A stretch of 64,000 nucleotides of DNA, from contig JADJZF010000011.1 in NCBI GenBank assembly GCA_016719395.1, forward strand, positions 124,001-188,000. The letters are read 5' to 3'. The position numbers and the translations under genes were made by a program. Below are positions 50,384 through 61,166 of the stretch, one piece after another (within the stretch, counting starts at the first letter, position 1; every line of letters starts with the position of its first letter). Under the pieces are notes generated by a model. The model made no database searches. It was not told where the DNA came from and was given only the letters and a program-made list of their open reading frames with translations. The stretch comes from Candidatus Amarobacter glycogenicus. Its GTDB lineage: Bacteria > Chloroflexota > Dehalococcoidia > Tepidiformales > Tepidiformaceae.

Positions 50384-51182
50384 ATGCCCTGGATCGAAGT
50401 AGGCGAAACGGACATCTACTACCAGGAGGAGGGCGCCGGCCAACCCCTCGTCTTCCTCCATGGCAACACCTCCTGCGGCGAGGCGTGGTGGCAGCAGTTC
50501 GCCCACTTCCGCGACCGTTTCCGCTGCATTGCCTACGACAGCGTGAACCACGGCCACTCCTCGAACTCCCCACGCGATGCCGATGAGCCCGACCGCGCCG
50601 ACGAACTCGAACGGTTCCTGGCCGCCCTGGGCATCTCCCGGCCGATACTCGCCGGCAACTCCATGGGCGGAACACGCTCACGCGCTGGGCTACCCGGCAC
50701 CCGGGCGATGCGCTCGCCCTCATCCTCCGGCGCCGGCGTCGCCCGTGCCGGTCAGCCCGGCGCCACGCCGCCGCTTCAGCAGCCGCTAAGCCCCGACGTG
50801 CTCTTTCTCCCCATCGGCGACTCCTCACCGATGGCTTCAAACAGAAGCCAGCCGCGGATGTTCGAGCGCTATCTCCGGATCCGCTCAACCGCGACGCGTC
50901 TGGAGGCGATGCGTTACCCTCGCCGTCCGCCCGAAGACCCTCGCCGAACGCGAAGGAATGGCCGGACGCGTCACTGCGATCACGTCGCCGATGTGCATCA
51001 TCGTCGGGGCCCTCGATCCGGCCGTTCCCCGCTGCGAGACGTTGCATGAGTTGGTCCCCGGTTCCAACTACCACGCCATCGCCGGGGCGCCCCACAACGT
51101 CTACTACGAAGCGGCCGAACCCTACAACGCCATCGTCGACGCCTTCCTCGCGAACGTGATGGCGGCAGTGCGAGCAGGCTAA
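50384..51182 (+). pseudogene. Alpha/beta-fold hydrolase, multiply frameshifted
   Basis: ATG 50384 starts a normal hydrolase: IYYQEEGAGQPLVFLHGNTS, YDSVNHGHSSNSP and the nucleophile elbow GNSMGG near residue 97. After about 50670 the frame changes at least four times: NTLTRWATRHPGDALALIL in one frame, SGAGVARAGQPG and FERYLRIRSTATRLEAMR in another, AGRVTAITSPMCIIVGALDP in a third. The end GSNYHAIAGAPHNVYYE holds the catalytic His. Neighbouring genes are intact, so this is either true decay or a local consensus problem. Confidence 0.68.
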
Positions 51183-51259
51183 CTTCGTTCCTCGAACCAC
51201 CAGGTTGGGGGCTCACAAAGGACTTCCACCGACTCCCAAGCATGTGGGTGAGGCAGGCC

Positions 51260-52041
51260 CTACCCCGCCTCGCTCGTATCGATCTTCGTCGTGCTGCGCC
51301 GGTCCCTGAACTTCGCCTTCAGGTAGTCCCGGTTCATCTTCGCGATGAAGTCGATGCTGATCCCCTTCGGGCACGCGGCCTCGCACTCGGCGTAGTTCGT
51401 GCAGCTCCCGAAGTACTCCTCCATCGTGTCGACCATCGCCACCGTCCGGCTCCAGCGCTCTGGCTGCCCCTGGGGCAGCAGGTTCAGGTGGGCCAGCTTC
51501 GCCGCCGTGAACAGCTGCCCCGCGCCGTTCGGGCAGGCCGCCACGCACGCGCCGCAACCGATGCACGCCGCCGCCTCGAACGCCTGGTCGGCTACCGGTT
51601 TCGGGATCAGGATCTCGTTGCCGTCTCGCGCTGCCCCCGTCGGCGCCGCGATGTGGCCGCCGGCCTGGATGATCGCGTCGAACGCCGACCGGTCCACCAC
51701 CAGGTCCTTGATCACGGGGAACGAGGTCGACCGCCACGGCTCGACCGTGATCGTGTCGCCGCTCTTGAAGTTCCGCATGTGCAGCTGGCACGTCGTCGTC
51801 ATCTTCTTCGGGCCGTGCGGCACCCCGTTGATCACCACCCCGCACGAACCGCAGATGCCTTCCCGGCAGTCGTGGTCGAACGCGATCGGTTCCTTGTTCT
51901 GCGCGATCAGGTCTTCGTTGACCACGTCGAGCATCTCGAGGAACGACATGTCCTCGTCGATATCGTTCGGGCTGTAGGTCTCGAAGCGCCCTTCGTCGTT
52001 CGGGCCGTTCTGGCGCCAGACCTTGAGGAGGAGGTTGAGGC

Positions 52042-52045
<4 letters not shown>
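51260..52045 (-). CDS. sdhB: SdhB/FrdB, succinate dehydrogenase iron-sulfur subunit
   Basis: From ATG 52045 (ATGA overlap with sdhA), 261 residues: the [2Fe-2S] cluster motif CREGICGSCG, then CIGCGACVAACPNG for the [4Fe-4S] and CTNYAECEAACPKG for the [3Fe-4S] cluster. It passes electrons from the flavin to the quinone site. The extra C-terminal segment (YLKAKFRDRRSTTK) is short. Confidence 0.95.
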
Positions 52046-53958
<1,913 letters not shown>

Positions 53959-53968
53959 AGCGGCCCCC

Positions 53969-54712
53969 TTACTCCACGATCCCGGTCATCACGGCGATCG
54001 GGAACGAAACGTTGCCGATGACAATCAGTGCCGCGAATCCGATAGCGAACATCCGCCGCCAGTCGTTGAAGCGCGGGTTTGCCCAGCCGAGCGACTGGAA
54101 CAGGCTCCACGCGCCGTGATAGATGTGAATGCCCAGCAGCAGGTTCGCGATGATGTACACCACCGCCACCGGCTCGCGCTGGAAGCTTGCAACCAGGTTC
54201 TCGTACGGCTGGCCGCGCGTGAACGAATCCGTCGCCGCGCCGTTCGTCCCCCAGGTCAGGTCCATCAGGTGGAAGACCAGGTAGAGGCCGACGATGATCC
54301 CGCTCCAGCGCATCGTCCGCGCCGCGTAATTCGCCGCCACGTAGCTGCGCCCGCCCTTGTAGCCAACCGTCCGCGATTGCCGGTTCATCAGCGTCAGCGT
54401 CGCCGCCGAATGGATGTGCAGCACGAACGCGAGGATGAGCCCGGCGCGAAGGATCCAGAGCGCGCCCGTGTGCGGCAGGATCGGCTCGCCGATCGTCCGC
54501 AGGTACTCGCCGTAGTGGTTCATGTGCTCGGCGTCCTGGTACGTATGCAGGTTGCCCAGCATGTGCGCCAGCACGAACCCCAGGAGCATGATCCCCGTGA
54601 CGGCCATCACGGCCTTCTTCCCGATCGCCGACCCGTAGAAGTCCAGCAACCAGAAACGTGGCCGTATCCTGCGCTGCCGCAACGGCTGCGCGACGCGTGA
54701 ACCAGTGAGCAT
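53969..54712 (-). CDS. sdhC: SdhC, cytochrome b556/b558 membrane subunit (single-chain type)
   Basis: From ATG 54712 (SD GGAGG six bases away), 247 residues with five hydrophobic segments and several candidate haem-ligand histidines (FVLAHMLGNLH, LHIHSAATL, YLVFHLMDL, GIHIYHGAW). The single larger cytochrome b subunit in place of separate SdhC and SdhD is the B-type arrangement of Bacteroidetes and Chloroflexi-like complexes. It anchors SdhAB and reduces quinone. Confidence 0.9.
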   Translation of the reverse strand: MLTGSRVAQPLRQRRIRPRFWLLDFYGSAIGKKAVMAVTGIMLLGFVLAHMLGNLHTYQDAEHMNHYGEYLRTIGEPILPHTGALWILRAGLILAFVLHIHSAATLTLMNRQSRTVGYKGGRSYVAANYAARTMRWSGIIVGLYLVFHLMDLTWGTNGAATDSFTRGQPYENLVASFQREPVAVVYIIANLLLGIHIYHGAWSLFQSLGWANPRFNDWRRMFAIGFAALIVIGNVSFPIAVMTGIVE

Positions 54713-54893
54713 GCCCACCCTCCCGAACGTGTCCCTGTCAGACGGTTAGGGGCGGCCCGGCGTCCGCAAGCCAGGCAAAGCACGGACCAAGCCGTAAACG
54801 CGGCCTTACCGTTGTCCCACCGGGAATCCTAGCCCCGTGTCATGGGGCCAGCAATGCAGAGTCATTCATTCGAGCTATAGAACGTTGCCCCAC

Positions 54894-55377
54894 CTATCGA
54901 TTCGTTGATTCGACCAATCGATGCCAGCGGAGGATCCCGACCACCGATTTCGCGTCGGAGATCTCTCCCGATTCGATCGCCTCCAGCGCCTCGTCCGGCG
55001 TCAGCGTCTCGATCTCGATATCTTCGTCGTCGTCCGCTGCGAGCGACGACGGCTCCAGCCCGGAGCACACGAACAGGTAGATGTACTCGGTCGTGTAGCC
55101 CGGCGCCACGAAAAGCCCCCAGCGGCTCGATCTTCCCGGGCCTCTGGTCCACTTCCTCCTGGAGCTCGCGCGAAACCGCGGAGAGCGGCTCCTCGCCGGC
55201 TTCCAGCGTCCCTGCGGGCAGTTCCAGCAAGCGCCTTCCCGCGGCGTGGCGGTACTGCGTCACCAGCAGCAGGTTCCCCTCCGCGGTGACCGGCACCATC
55301 GCTACGGCGCCGGGATGCCGGATCGTCTCGCGATACGCGATCACCCCGCCGTCCATCTCGATCGTGTCGAGGCTCAC
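54894..55377 (-). CDS. Nudix hydrolase, ADP-ribose pyrophosphatase-like (one-base frameshift)
   Basis: GTG 55377 starts MSLDTIEMDGGVIAYRETIR; the Nudix box is ELPAGTLEAGEEPLSAVSRE then LQEEVDQRPGK, with the final Gly of the box replaced by Asp. Near 55110 an extra G in a G run shifts frame; the true continuation is VAPGYTTEYIYLFVCSGLEP and the tail GILRWHRLVESTNR. The 484-nt length indicates one inserted base. It removes ADP-ribose or similar dinucleotides. Confidence 0.82.
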
Positions 55378-55478
55378 GTTGAAGAGGCGGCCCGCATAGG
55401 CCGTTTCCGGAAGAAATCAGTCGAGGTCAGGCATGGACCGATTGTCGAGGCCGCACGGCCGCCTTGTCGATTGACCTC

Positions 55479-56006
55479 CTACTCCAGTTCCAACCCCAGC
55501 GTGAGGATGTTCGGGATCGTCTCCGGCAGCGAAGAGTAGGGCGCCACCTCCCGGAAGCCGGCTCGCCGGTACATAGCGATGGCGGTCTCCATGTGTCCGG
55601 CTGCGGTTTCGAGCCACATCCGACGGGCGCCGAGTTCGCGGGCCGTTGCGATAGCCGCCTCCAGGAGCGCCGGGGCGAGTCCGTTCCCGCGCGCCCCGGG
55701 AGTCACCCACACCCGTCGTAACTCCGCGGTGTCCGCCGTCATCATGTGGATGCCCGACGTTCCCGCGGGCTTGCCGCCTGCGTATCCCAGCAGGAACCGG
55801 CCCGCTGGTGGCTGGTAGAAGTCGCGCAGCGAGTCGAGCTCTTCGTTCGAATCGTGCTGGTGCGTCCGGGCATCGAGCGCAACGGCCTCAGCCAGCCACG
55901 CGATCAGTTCGCCCGTGAGCCTGCGGGCGTCCAGCCACTCGCTCTCGCTGGCGGCGGGCGAGACCCGGATCGCGGGCCCTGTGGACGCGGGACGGGAAGC
56001 GGACAT
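55479..56006 (-). CDS. GNAT-family N-acetyltransferase, copy 1
   Basis: From ATG 56006 (SD AAGGAG seven bases away), 175 residues with the acetyl-CoA motif A RRVWVTPGARGNGLAPALLE and the C-terminal TAIAMYRRAGFREVAPYSSL. It is a paralogue of the GNAT at 56638, on the other side of the TetR gene, sharing AGTSGIHxx, ELxRVWVxP and LExxxGHM/EVM blocks. It follows the TetR stop by four bases, so they form an operon. Confidence 0.87.
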   Translation of the reverse strand: MSASRPASTGPAIRVSPAASESEWLDARRLTGELIAWLAEAVALDARTHQHDSNEELDSLRDFYQPPAGRFLLGYAGGKPAGTSGIHMMTADTAELRRVWVTPGARGNGLAPALLEAAIATARELGARRMWLETAAGHMETAIAMYRRAGFREVAPYSSLPETIPNILTLGLELE

Positions 56007-56010
56007 GGCA

Positions 56011-56592
56011 CTACTCCTTCTCAGACGCGAACTGGACGTCGAGGAACGCGAGGAACCGCTCCAGCGCCGCGTCGAGCGGGGCGCGGTCGCCGGTCGCGAG
56101 GAGGTCGAACAGGAGCCCCCGGAGCACGCCGATGCCAAGCCGCACCACGCGTTCCGCCTCGTCCGGCGCGAGACTCGAGACATCGGCGGCCGAACGGAAG
56201 AACGCGACGGCGTCCGCCGAAACCGACGGGAGGACGCCCTCGGTGCCGGGCCGCCCCTGGACTGCCAGCCCGAACACTTCGAAGAAGAGCCGCATGTACG
56301 GACGCGATGGTTCGGCGGCCGCCCAGTCCCAGTACCGCCGGATCAGTTCGGACAGCGAGGCGCCTTCCTTGCGCCAGCTGTCGAGCATCTCGTACTGCCG
56401 CTCCCGCGCCGCCGCCAGCACGTCGGCCGGGAGCTGCTCCTTCGATTCGAAATGGTAGATGAGCATCCGCCCGCTCGTGCCCAGCGCCTCGGCGAGCGGC
56501 CGCAGCGACAGGTCCGATACGCCGTTCTCGAAGACGTAGTCGACGATGCTTGAAAGGATCTCGTCTTTTCGCGTGGCGGTCGGGATGGTCAT
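56011..56592 (-). CDS. TetR/AcrR-family transcriptional regulator
   Basis: The 193-residue product has an N-terminal HTH (ILSSIVDYVFENGVSDLSLR, PLAEALGTSGRMLIYHFESK) and a variable ligand-binding domain. Its ATG abuts a double GTAAC-N4-GTTAC operator at 56593-56622. Because a GNAT gene is in the same operon and another lies just across the operator, it likely represses itself and one or both acetyltransferases. Confidence 0.9.
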   Translation of the reverse strand: MTIPTATRKDEILSSIVDYVFENGVSDLSLRPLAEALGTSGRMLIYHFESKEQLPADVLAAARERQYEMLDSWRKEGASLSELIRRYWDWAAAEPSRPYMRLFFEVFGLAVQGRPGTEGVLPSVSADAVAFFRSAADVSSLAPDEAERVVRLGIGVLRGLLFDLLATGDRAPLDAALERFLAFLDVQFASEKE

Positions 56593-56622
56593 GTAACAGA
56601 CGTTACGTGTAACGAACGTTAC
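56593..56622. promoter_or_regulatory. Double TetR-type operator
   Basis: Two palindromes with identical 5-base arms, GTAACAGACGTTAC (56593-56606) and GTAACGAACGTTAC (56609-56622), with starts 16 bases apart. They abut the tetR ATG (56592) and end 15 bases before the upstream GNAT stop. This is typical of cooperative binding by two TetR dimers. Confidence 0.82.
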
Positions 56623-56637
56623 ATGTCAATCCTCGCC

Positions 56638-57162
56638 TCACGCCACCAGCTTCTCCATCGAGAGGACGCGCGGCGCCCGGAGATGGAGCGTCGAGTAGTG
56701 CGCGGTTGGCCGGAACCCCGAAGACGCATACATCTGTGCCGCCGTCCGCATGACTTCCGGGTCGGTCTCCAGGACCATCCTTCGCACGCCGAGCACGCGT
56801 GCCGCGTCGACAGCACGGTCGAGCAACAGCTTCGCCAGCCCGTGTCCGCGCGCCCATGGGCTTACCCACACGCGCTTCAGTTCGGCCGTCGTCTCGTCCA
56901 GGAGGTGGATCCCGGAGGTGCCGGCCACTTCGGTGCCAACGCGGCCGAGGAGGAACATGCCATGCGGCAGGCTGTAGAAGCCGGCCATGTCGTCCAGTTC
57001 GTCGGCCGAGCCTTCCTTCGCGGCGATCGGATCGAACCCGATCGCGTCCGCCATCCAGTCGATCAGCTCGCCTGTCAGCTGGCGTGCGGCGAGCCAGTCG
57101 GCCCCGCTTGCCGCCGGTGCGACGCGGATTGGTGCGCTCGTCGCTTGGATGTGCCCGGGCAT
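56638..57162 (-). CDS. GNAT-family N-acetyltransferase, copy 2
   Basis: From ATG 57162 (MPGHIQATSAPIRVAPAASG), 174 residues. Acetyl-CoA motif A is KRVWVSPWARGHGLAKLLLD; the end is MYASSGFRPTAHYSTLHLRA. It is the paralogue of copy 1, roughly 50% identical by eye. There is no SD upstream of the ATG, and its 5' 88 bases overlap the methyltransferase ORF, so the start is uncertain. The substrate is unknown. Confidence 0.85.
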   Translation of the reverse strand: MPGHIQATSAPIRVAPAASGADWLAARQLTGELIDWMADAIGFDPIAAKEGSADELDDMAGFYSLPHGMFLLGRVGTEVAGTSGIHLLDETTAELKRVWVSPWARGHGLAKLLLDRAVDAARVLGVRRMVLETDPEVMRTAAQMYASSGFRPTAHYSTLHLRAPRVLSMEKLVA

Positions 57163-57635
57163 AACCCAGTCTTGCGACTTTCGTCCGCCCGGGTCTGTGA
57201 ACTGGGTCGAACTCCCCTCGACGGGTTGGCCGAGTCGTCGTCCGCATTCACCCGGAACAGGAACGCCGACCCTTCGCCCAGCACCCGCCGGATCTCCCCG
57301 AACGCAGCTCGCGTCTCGTCCCACGGCAGGTAGTGCAGCGCCAGCGACGACACCGCGCAGTCGAATGCACCGTCCCGGAACGGCAACGGCCGACGCAGGT
57401 CCGCCCGCAGCAGCATCGTGCTCGGCGCCTGCCGCTTCGCCCGCTCCAGGGGAGCGCGGTCGAAGGCCACCACCTCGAACCCCGCCGCCGTCAGCGTCGC
57501 CGCATCCAGCCCGGGCCCGCACCCCGCCTCCACCAGCCGCCTCCCGCCCGCCCGCAGCCGCGGCAGAAACGGAAGAAGCCAGTCGCTCCCTTTCGGCAGC
57601 GGCTGGCTTCTCTGGTCGTTGCTGGTCTCGCCCAT
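57075..57635 (-). CDS. SAM-dependent methyltransferase, C-terminus truncated or shifted
   Basis: The first 150 residues are a normal class I methyltransferase: VEAGCGPGLDAATLTAAGFE (motif I), LLRADLRRPLPFRDGAFDCA, LALHYLPWDETRAAFGEIRR and GEGSAFLFRVNADDD. After that it reads an unrelated tail that runs over the start of the GNAT gene. The normal final strands (LFRVN then about 40 residues) are missing. A frameshift, a deletion, or a fusion scar at about 57190 could explain it. Confidence 0.75.
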   Translation of the reverse strand: MGETSNDQRSQPLPKGSDWLLPFLPRLRAGGRRLVEAGCGPGLDAATLTAAGFEVVAFDRAPLERAKRQAPSTMLLRADLRRPLPFRDGAFDCAVSSLALHYLPWDETRAAFGEIRRVLGEGSAFLFRVNADDDSANPSRGVRPSSQTRADESRKTGLCPGTSKRRAHQSASHRRQAGPTGSPHAS

Positions 57636-57705
57636 CGGGTCTCCTCGGCTACTCCATCGACTCGGTGTCCCGGTGTCTCCGTGGTGGACCCTCAGGCGTC
57701 GAGGA

Positions 57706-59304
57706 TCAGTCCAGGTAGTCCTTGAGCTTCTTGCTCCGGCTCGGGTGGCGCAGCTTGCGCAGTGCCTTGGCCTCTATCTGGCGAATGCGCTCGCGCGTCA
57801 CGCCGAATTCGCGGCCGACTTCCTCCAGCGTCCGGCTCCGGCCGTCTTCGAGCCGAAGCGCAGCTGGAGCACCCGCCGTTCCCGGCTCGTCAGGCTCGCC
57901 AGCACGTCCTCGACCTGCTCGCGCAGCAGCTGCTGGCTCGCCGCCTCGGCCGGGGCCAGCGCGCTCGGGTCCTCGATGAAGTCCCCGAGGTGGCTATCCT
58001 CTTCCTCGCCGATCGGCGTCTCCAGCGAAACCGGCTCCTGCGAGACCTTCTGGATTTCGCGGATGCGCTCGGGCGTGTACGCGGCCGCCGTCTCCGGCTT
58101 GCCCGCTCTCCGTCATCCCCCGCGCGATCTCCTCGCTCGTGGGCTCGCGGCCGTACTCCTGCACCAGCCGGCGGCTCACGCGCACGAGCTTGTTGATCGT
58201 CTCGACCATGTGCACCGGGATGCGGATCGTCCGCGCCTGGTCCGCGATCGCGCGCGTGATCGCCTGGCGGATCCACCACGTCGCGTACGTCGAGAACTTG
58301 AAGCCCTTGCGGTAGTCGAACTTCTCCACCGCGCGGATCAGGCCGATGTTCCCTTCCTGGATCAGGTCCAGCAGCGACATCCCGCGCCCGATGTACTTCT
58401 TCGCCACCGAGACCACCAGGCGGAGGTTCGCCTCCGTCAGCCGGCGGGTCGCCTTCGTGCCGTTCCGCTTCACCGTATCGAAGTGGTAGCGCAGCTTCTC
58501 CTCGAGCGGCGAGATCTTCTCGATCAGTCCGTCCACCGGCGGCACGAGGTCATCCTCGCTGCCCGCTTCCGTCCCCATCTGCGAGACCAGGTCCGACGTC
58601 AGGATGTGCGTGATGATCGACAGCTGGACGATCCGCATGTGCGCGTCGTCCGACTCGATCTTCAGCTTGTTCATCACGTGGATCGTCAGGTCCGGGTCCA
58701 TCTCGCCGTCGATCAGCCCCCGGAACTGCGGGTCCGCGATCGTCTCGCTGAACGAGAGGTTCTTCAGTTTCGCCCCGTCCGCGTTGCGCCACTTGCGCGT
58801 CACCGGCAGTTCGCCTTCTTCGCGCGGCCGCACCAGCTTGTCGAAATCGTCGACGAACCGCTTCGCTTCCTTATACACCGGCAGGAGCGCGCCCCACTGC
58901 TCCAGCAGTCGCACGGCAACGCGCGCTGCCGAGGGCGGGTGCCCGTAGTTGGTCACATACTCCTGCTCGATCGCCTCGATGTGCAGGCCTTCCTCCATCT
59001 GGCGCGCGAGATGCTTCTCGTCGTCCGCCGTCAGCAGGTACACCTTCCCGATCTCGCGCAGGTACATGCGCACCGGGTCATCGATGCCTTCGGATTCCTC
59101 CGCCAGCAGGGCCAGGCTGGCGTCCTCTTCCTCTTCTTCTTCCTCGCTGTCGAGGGCGGGGTCTTCCTCGTCCTCGGTCGCGATCTCGTTGAGTTCGTCT
59201 TCCGATGCTTCGTCGTCGGCGAACGCCGAAAGTCGGCTGAGCACGCCGTCGATCACGGCGCCGTCGCTCGAAGGGGATGCGCCGGTCAGGACATCTTCTG
59301 TCAT
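57706..59304 (-). CDS. rpoD: RpoD, primary sigma factor (two compensating frameshifts)
   Basis: From ATG 59304: an acidic N-terminal region (EEEEEEEDASLALLAEESEG), region 1.2 (DDPVRMYLREIGKVYLLTAD), region 2 (GNIGLIRAVEKFDYRKGFKF, YATWWIRQAITRAIADQART), region 3 and region 4 with VTRERIRQIEAKALRKLRHP. An extra G near 58098 and a missing C near 57856 shift frame; corrected, it reads KPETAAAYTPERIREIQKVS and LRFGLEDGRSRTLEEVGREF. The total length is divisible by three. An essential gene cannot carry both, so these are almost certainly sequencing errors. Confidence 0.92.
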
Positions 59305-59424
59305 ATCTAAACACTAACCTCTGGTGAACGGGGGACGAACCGCTGGGCGCGCGGGGCACAATGCGCCTTTTGAAGAATAGCAAGCGAACAAACGCATTTC
59401 AAGGCCCCAACCTTCCTCTCCATC

Positions 59425-59446
59425 ACTGTCACCTCAAATTGACAGT
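59425..59446. promoter_or_regulatory. Inverted repeat between rpoD and the HTH-methyltransferase gene
   Basis: ACTGTCA (59425-59431) and TGACAGT (59440-59446) are perfect complements, 8 bases apart, in the 168-base divergent gap. The right arm overlaps a TTGACA that could be a -35. A possible regulator site for the gene at 59473. Confidence 0.5.
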
Positions 59447-59472
59447 AATCCCCCTCCCGGCCACCATGCCCC

Positions 59473-60440
59473 ATGGCCACCTCCCGTCACGACCGCGCCA
59501 CCGACGCCCTCCTCGAACACCACCTCCAGCGCCTCCGCCACACCAACGCCGTCATGGCCTCCGCCGGCGAAGAGGTGCGCCGCGCCCGCGCCTTCCGCGA
59601 TGACGCCATCCGCGAAGCCGTCGCCGCGGGGCTCTCCCTCCGCCAGATCGGCGGCGCGCTCGGCCTCAGCGCCCAGGGCGTCAACGCCACCCTCGCTGCG
59701 CCGAAAGCCGCCTACGACACCATCGGCCAGACCTACTCCCAGACGCGCCGCCCCGACCCGCGCATCCGCGACGCCATCTGGGCGGCCCTCGGCGATGCGA
59801 AGTCGGTCGTCAACGTCGGGGCCGGTACCGGCTCCTACGAGCCGCCCCAGACGCTTCTCGCCGTCGAGCCGTCGGTCGTCATGATCGCCCAGCGCCCGCC
59901 CGAGCTCGCGCCCGCCGCCGTCACCACCGCGGAACGCATCCCCCTGCCCGGCAAGTCCGTCGATGCCGCCCTCGCCGCCCTCACCATCCACCACTGGGCG
60001 GACCTCGAGTCCTCGCTCGCGGAAATCCGCCGCGTTGCCCGGCGCCTGGTCATCTTCACCTGGGACCTCGACGTGTCCCGGACGTTCTGGCTCATCGATT
60101 ACATCCCCGCCATCCTCGACCTCGATGAACGGATCGCCGTGCCGGTCGCCGGCTCGCCGAACTCCTGCACACCTCCGATATCCGCACCGTCCCCGTTCCT
60201 CACGACTGCACCGACGGCTTCATGGGCGCGTTCTGGCGTCGGCCGGAGGCCTACCTCGACCCCGCCGTTCGCGCCGGCATCTCCACCTTTCCCCGGATCG
60301 ACCAGCACGTCGTCGGCGCCGGCCTCGAAGTGCTGGTCGATGACCTCCAGTCCGGCGCCTGGCGCGAGCGATACGCCCACCTCCTTGACCTCGAAGAGCT
60401 CGACCTCGGCTACCGCCTCGTTGTCGCCGACCTCGATTGA
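59473..60440 (+). CDS. HTH plus SAM-methyltransferase fusion (one-base frameshift)
   Basis: ATG 59473: the N-terminus has a helical domain (about 1-75) ending in REAVAAGLSLRQIGGALGLS and AQGVNATL, a helix-turn-helix pattern. A class I methyltransferase follows (SVVNVGAGTGSYEP motif I; ERIPLPGKSVDAALAALTIH; EIRRVARRLVIFTWD). Near 60150 one base is missing; the frame resumes as LAELLHTSDIRTVPVPHDCT and MGAFWRRPEAYLDP. The length of 968 nt agrees. It resembles HTH-methyltransferase proteins that pair a DNA-binding N-terminus with a methyltransferase; target unknown. Confidence 0.78.
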
Positions 60441-60459
60441 CCCCACTCGCCGCCTCCGG

Positions 60460-60497
60460 TGCATGCAAAATGCAGGCATCCTGCTACCATGCATGCA
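60460..60497 (+). promoter_or_regulatory. Paired TGCATGCA palindromes, likely antitoxin operator
   Basis: TGCATGCA occurs at 60460-60467 and 60490-60497, starts exactly 30 bases apart (about three helical turns). The second overlaps the antitoxin ATG. A TACCAT -10-like box lies between. RHH antitoxins typically bind such repeats to repress their operon. Confidence 0.6.
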
Positions 60498-60742
60498 TGA
60501 CCACGATCACAATCCGCAACGTTTCCCCGGAGCTTCGCGGCGCCCTCAAGGAAAAGGCGAAACGCTCCGGACGCTCGATGCAACAAATCGCGCTCGAGGC
60601 CCTTCAGGAAAAAGTGGAACGGAAGAGTCCGGAGGAGTGGCTGCGGGAAGCACGGGAAACAGCTCGACAGCATGGAACAAAGCTCGGTCCCGAGGAGATA
60701 CTCCGCGCGGTCAACGAGGAGCGCGGTGACCCTTACCCTTGA
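60497..60742 (+). CDS. Ribbon-helix-helix antitoxin (FitA/VapB-like)
   Basis: From ATG 60497, 81 residues: MTTITIRNVSPELRGALKEK is a ribbon-helix-helix start, with AKRSGRSMQQIALEALQEKV as helix B, and a basic/acidic C-terminal tail. This is the FitA-type antitoxin layout. It overlaps the PIN toxin by 17 bases and has a palindromic repeat pair at its start. Confidence 0.87.
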   Translation: MTTITIRNVSPELRGALKEKAKRSGRSMQQIALEALQEKVERKSPEEWLREARETARQHGTKLGPEEILRAVNEERGDPYP

Positions 60743-61124
60743 CTCGTCGGCCGCGTACGAAGTGCTGGCGGAAAATACGCCCCGCGCCGAGCGGCTCGCT
60801 GGACTCCTGGCCGGCCACGACTTCGTGGTTCCAACCCTCTTCCGGTACGAACTCAGCAACGTGATCAGGAGGGCACTCTCGCAAGGTGCGCTCACTGACC
60901 ATGGTGCCCGGCTCCTGCTCACGAACTTGCTCTCGATGCCCATCAGGGAATTCGACTTCGAGTTCGTGCTTCCTCGTGCCTGGGAACTTCGTGGCAGCTT
61001 CACATTCACCGATGCGGCATACATCGCCGTGGCCGAGGCCACAGGGACGGCCTTCGTCACCCTGGATGAGCGAATAGCTCGTGGGCCGGCCGTCAAATGC
61101 GAGATCATCATCCCGCCGTCCTGA
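60726..61124 (+). CDS. PIN-domain ribonuclease toxin (VapC/FitB-like)
   Basis: GTG 60726 (SD GAGGAG) gives 132 residues with the PIN acid residues: Asp in LTLDSSAAYEV, Glu in FRYELSNVI, Asp in FTFTDAAYIAVAE and Asp in TLDERIA. Partner of the RHH antitoxin; it should cleave RNA when free. The end (GPAVKCEIIIPPS) is typical. Confidence 0.88.
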   Translation: MTLTLDSSAAYEVLAENTPRAERLAGLLAGHDFVVPTLFRYELSNVIRRALSQGALTDHGARLLLTNLLSMPIREFDFEFVLPRAWELRGSFTFTDAAYIAVAEATGTAFVTLDERIARGPAVKCEIIIPPS

Positions 61125-61166
61125 CCGAACTCGCCCGCACCAACGCCACCCCCTACCCTCGATCCC

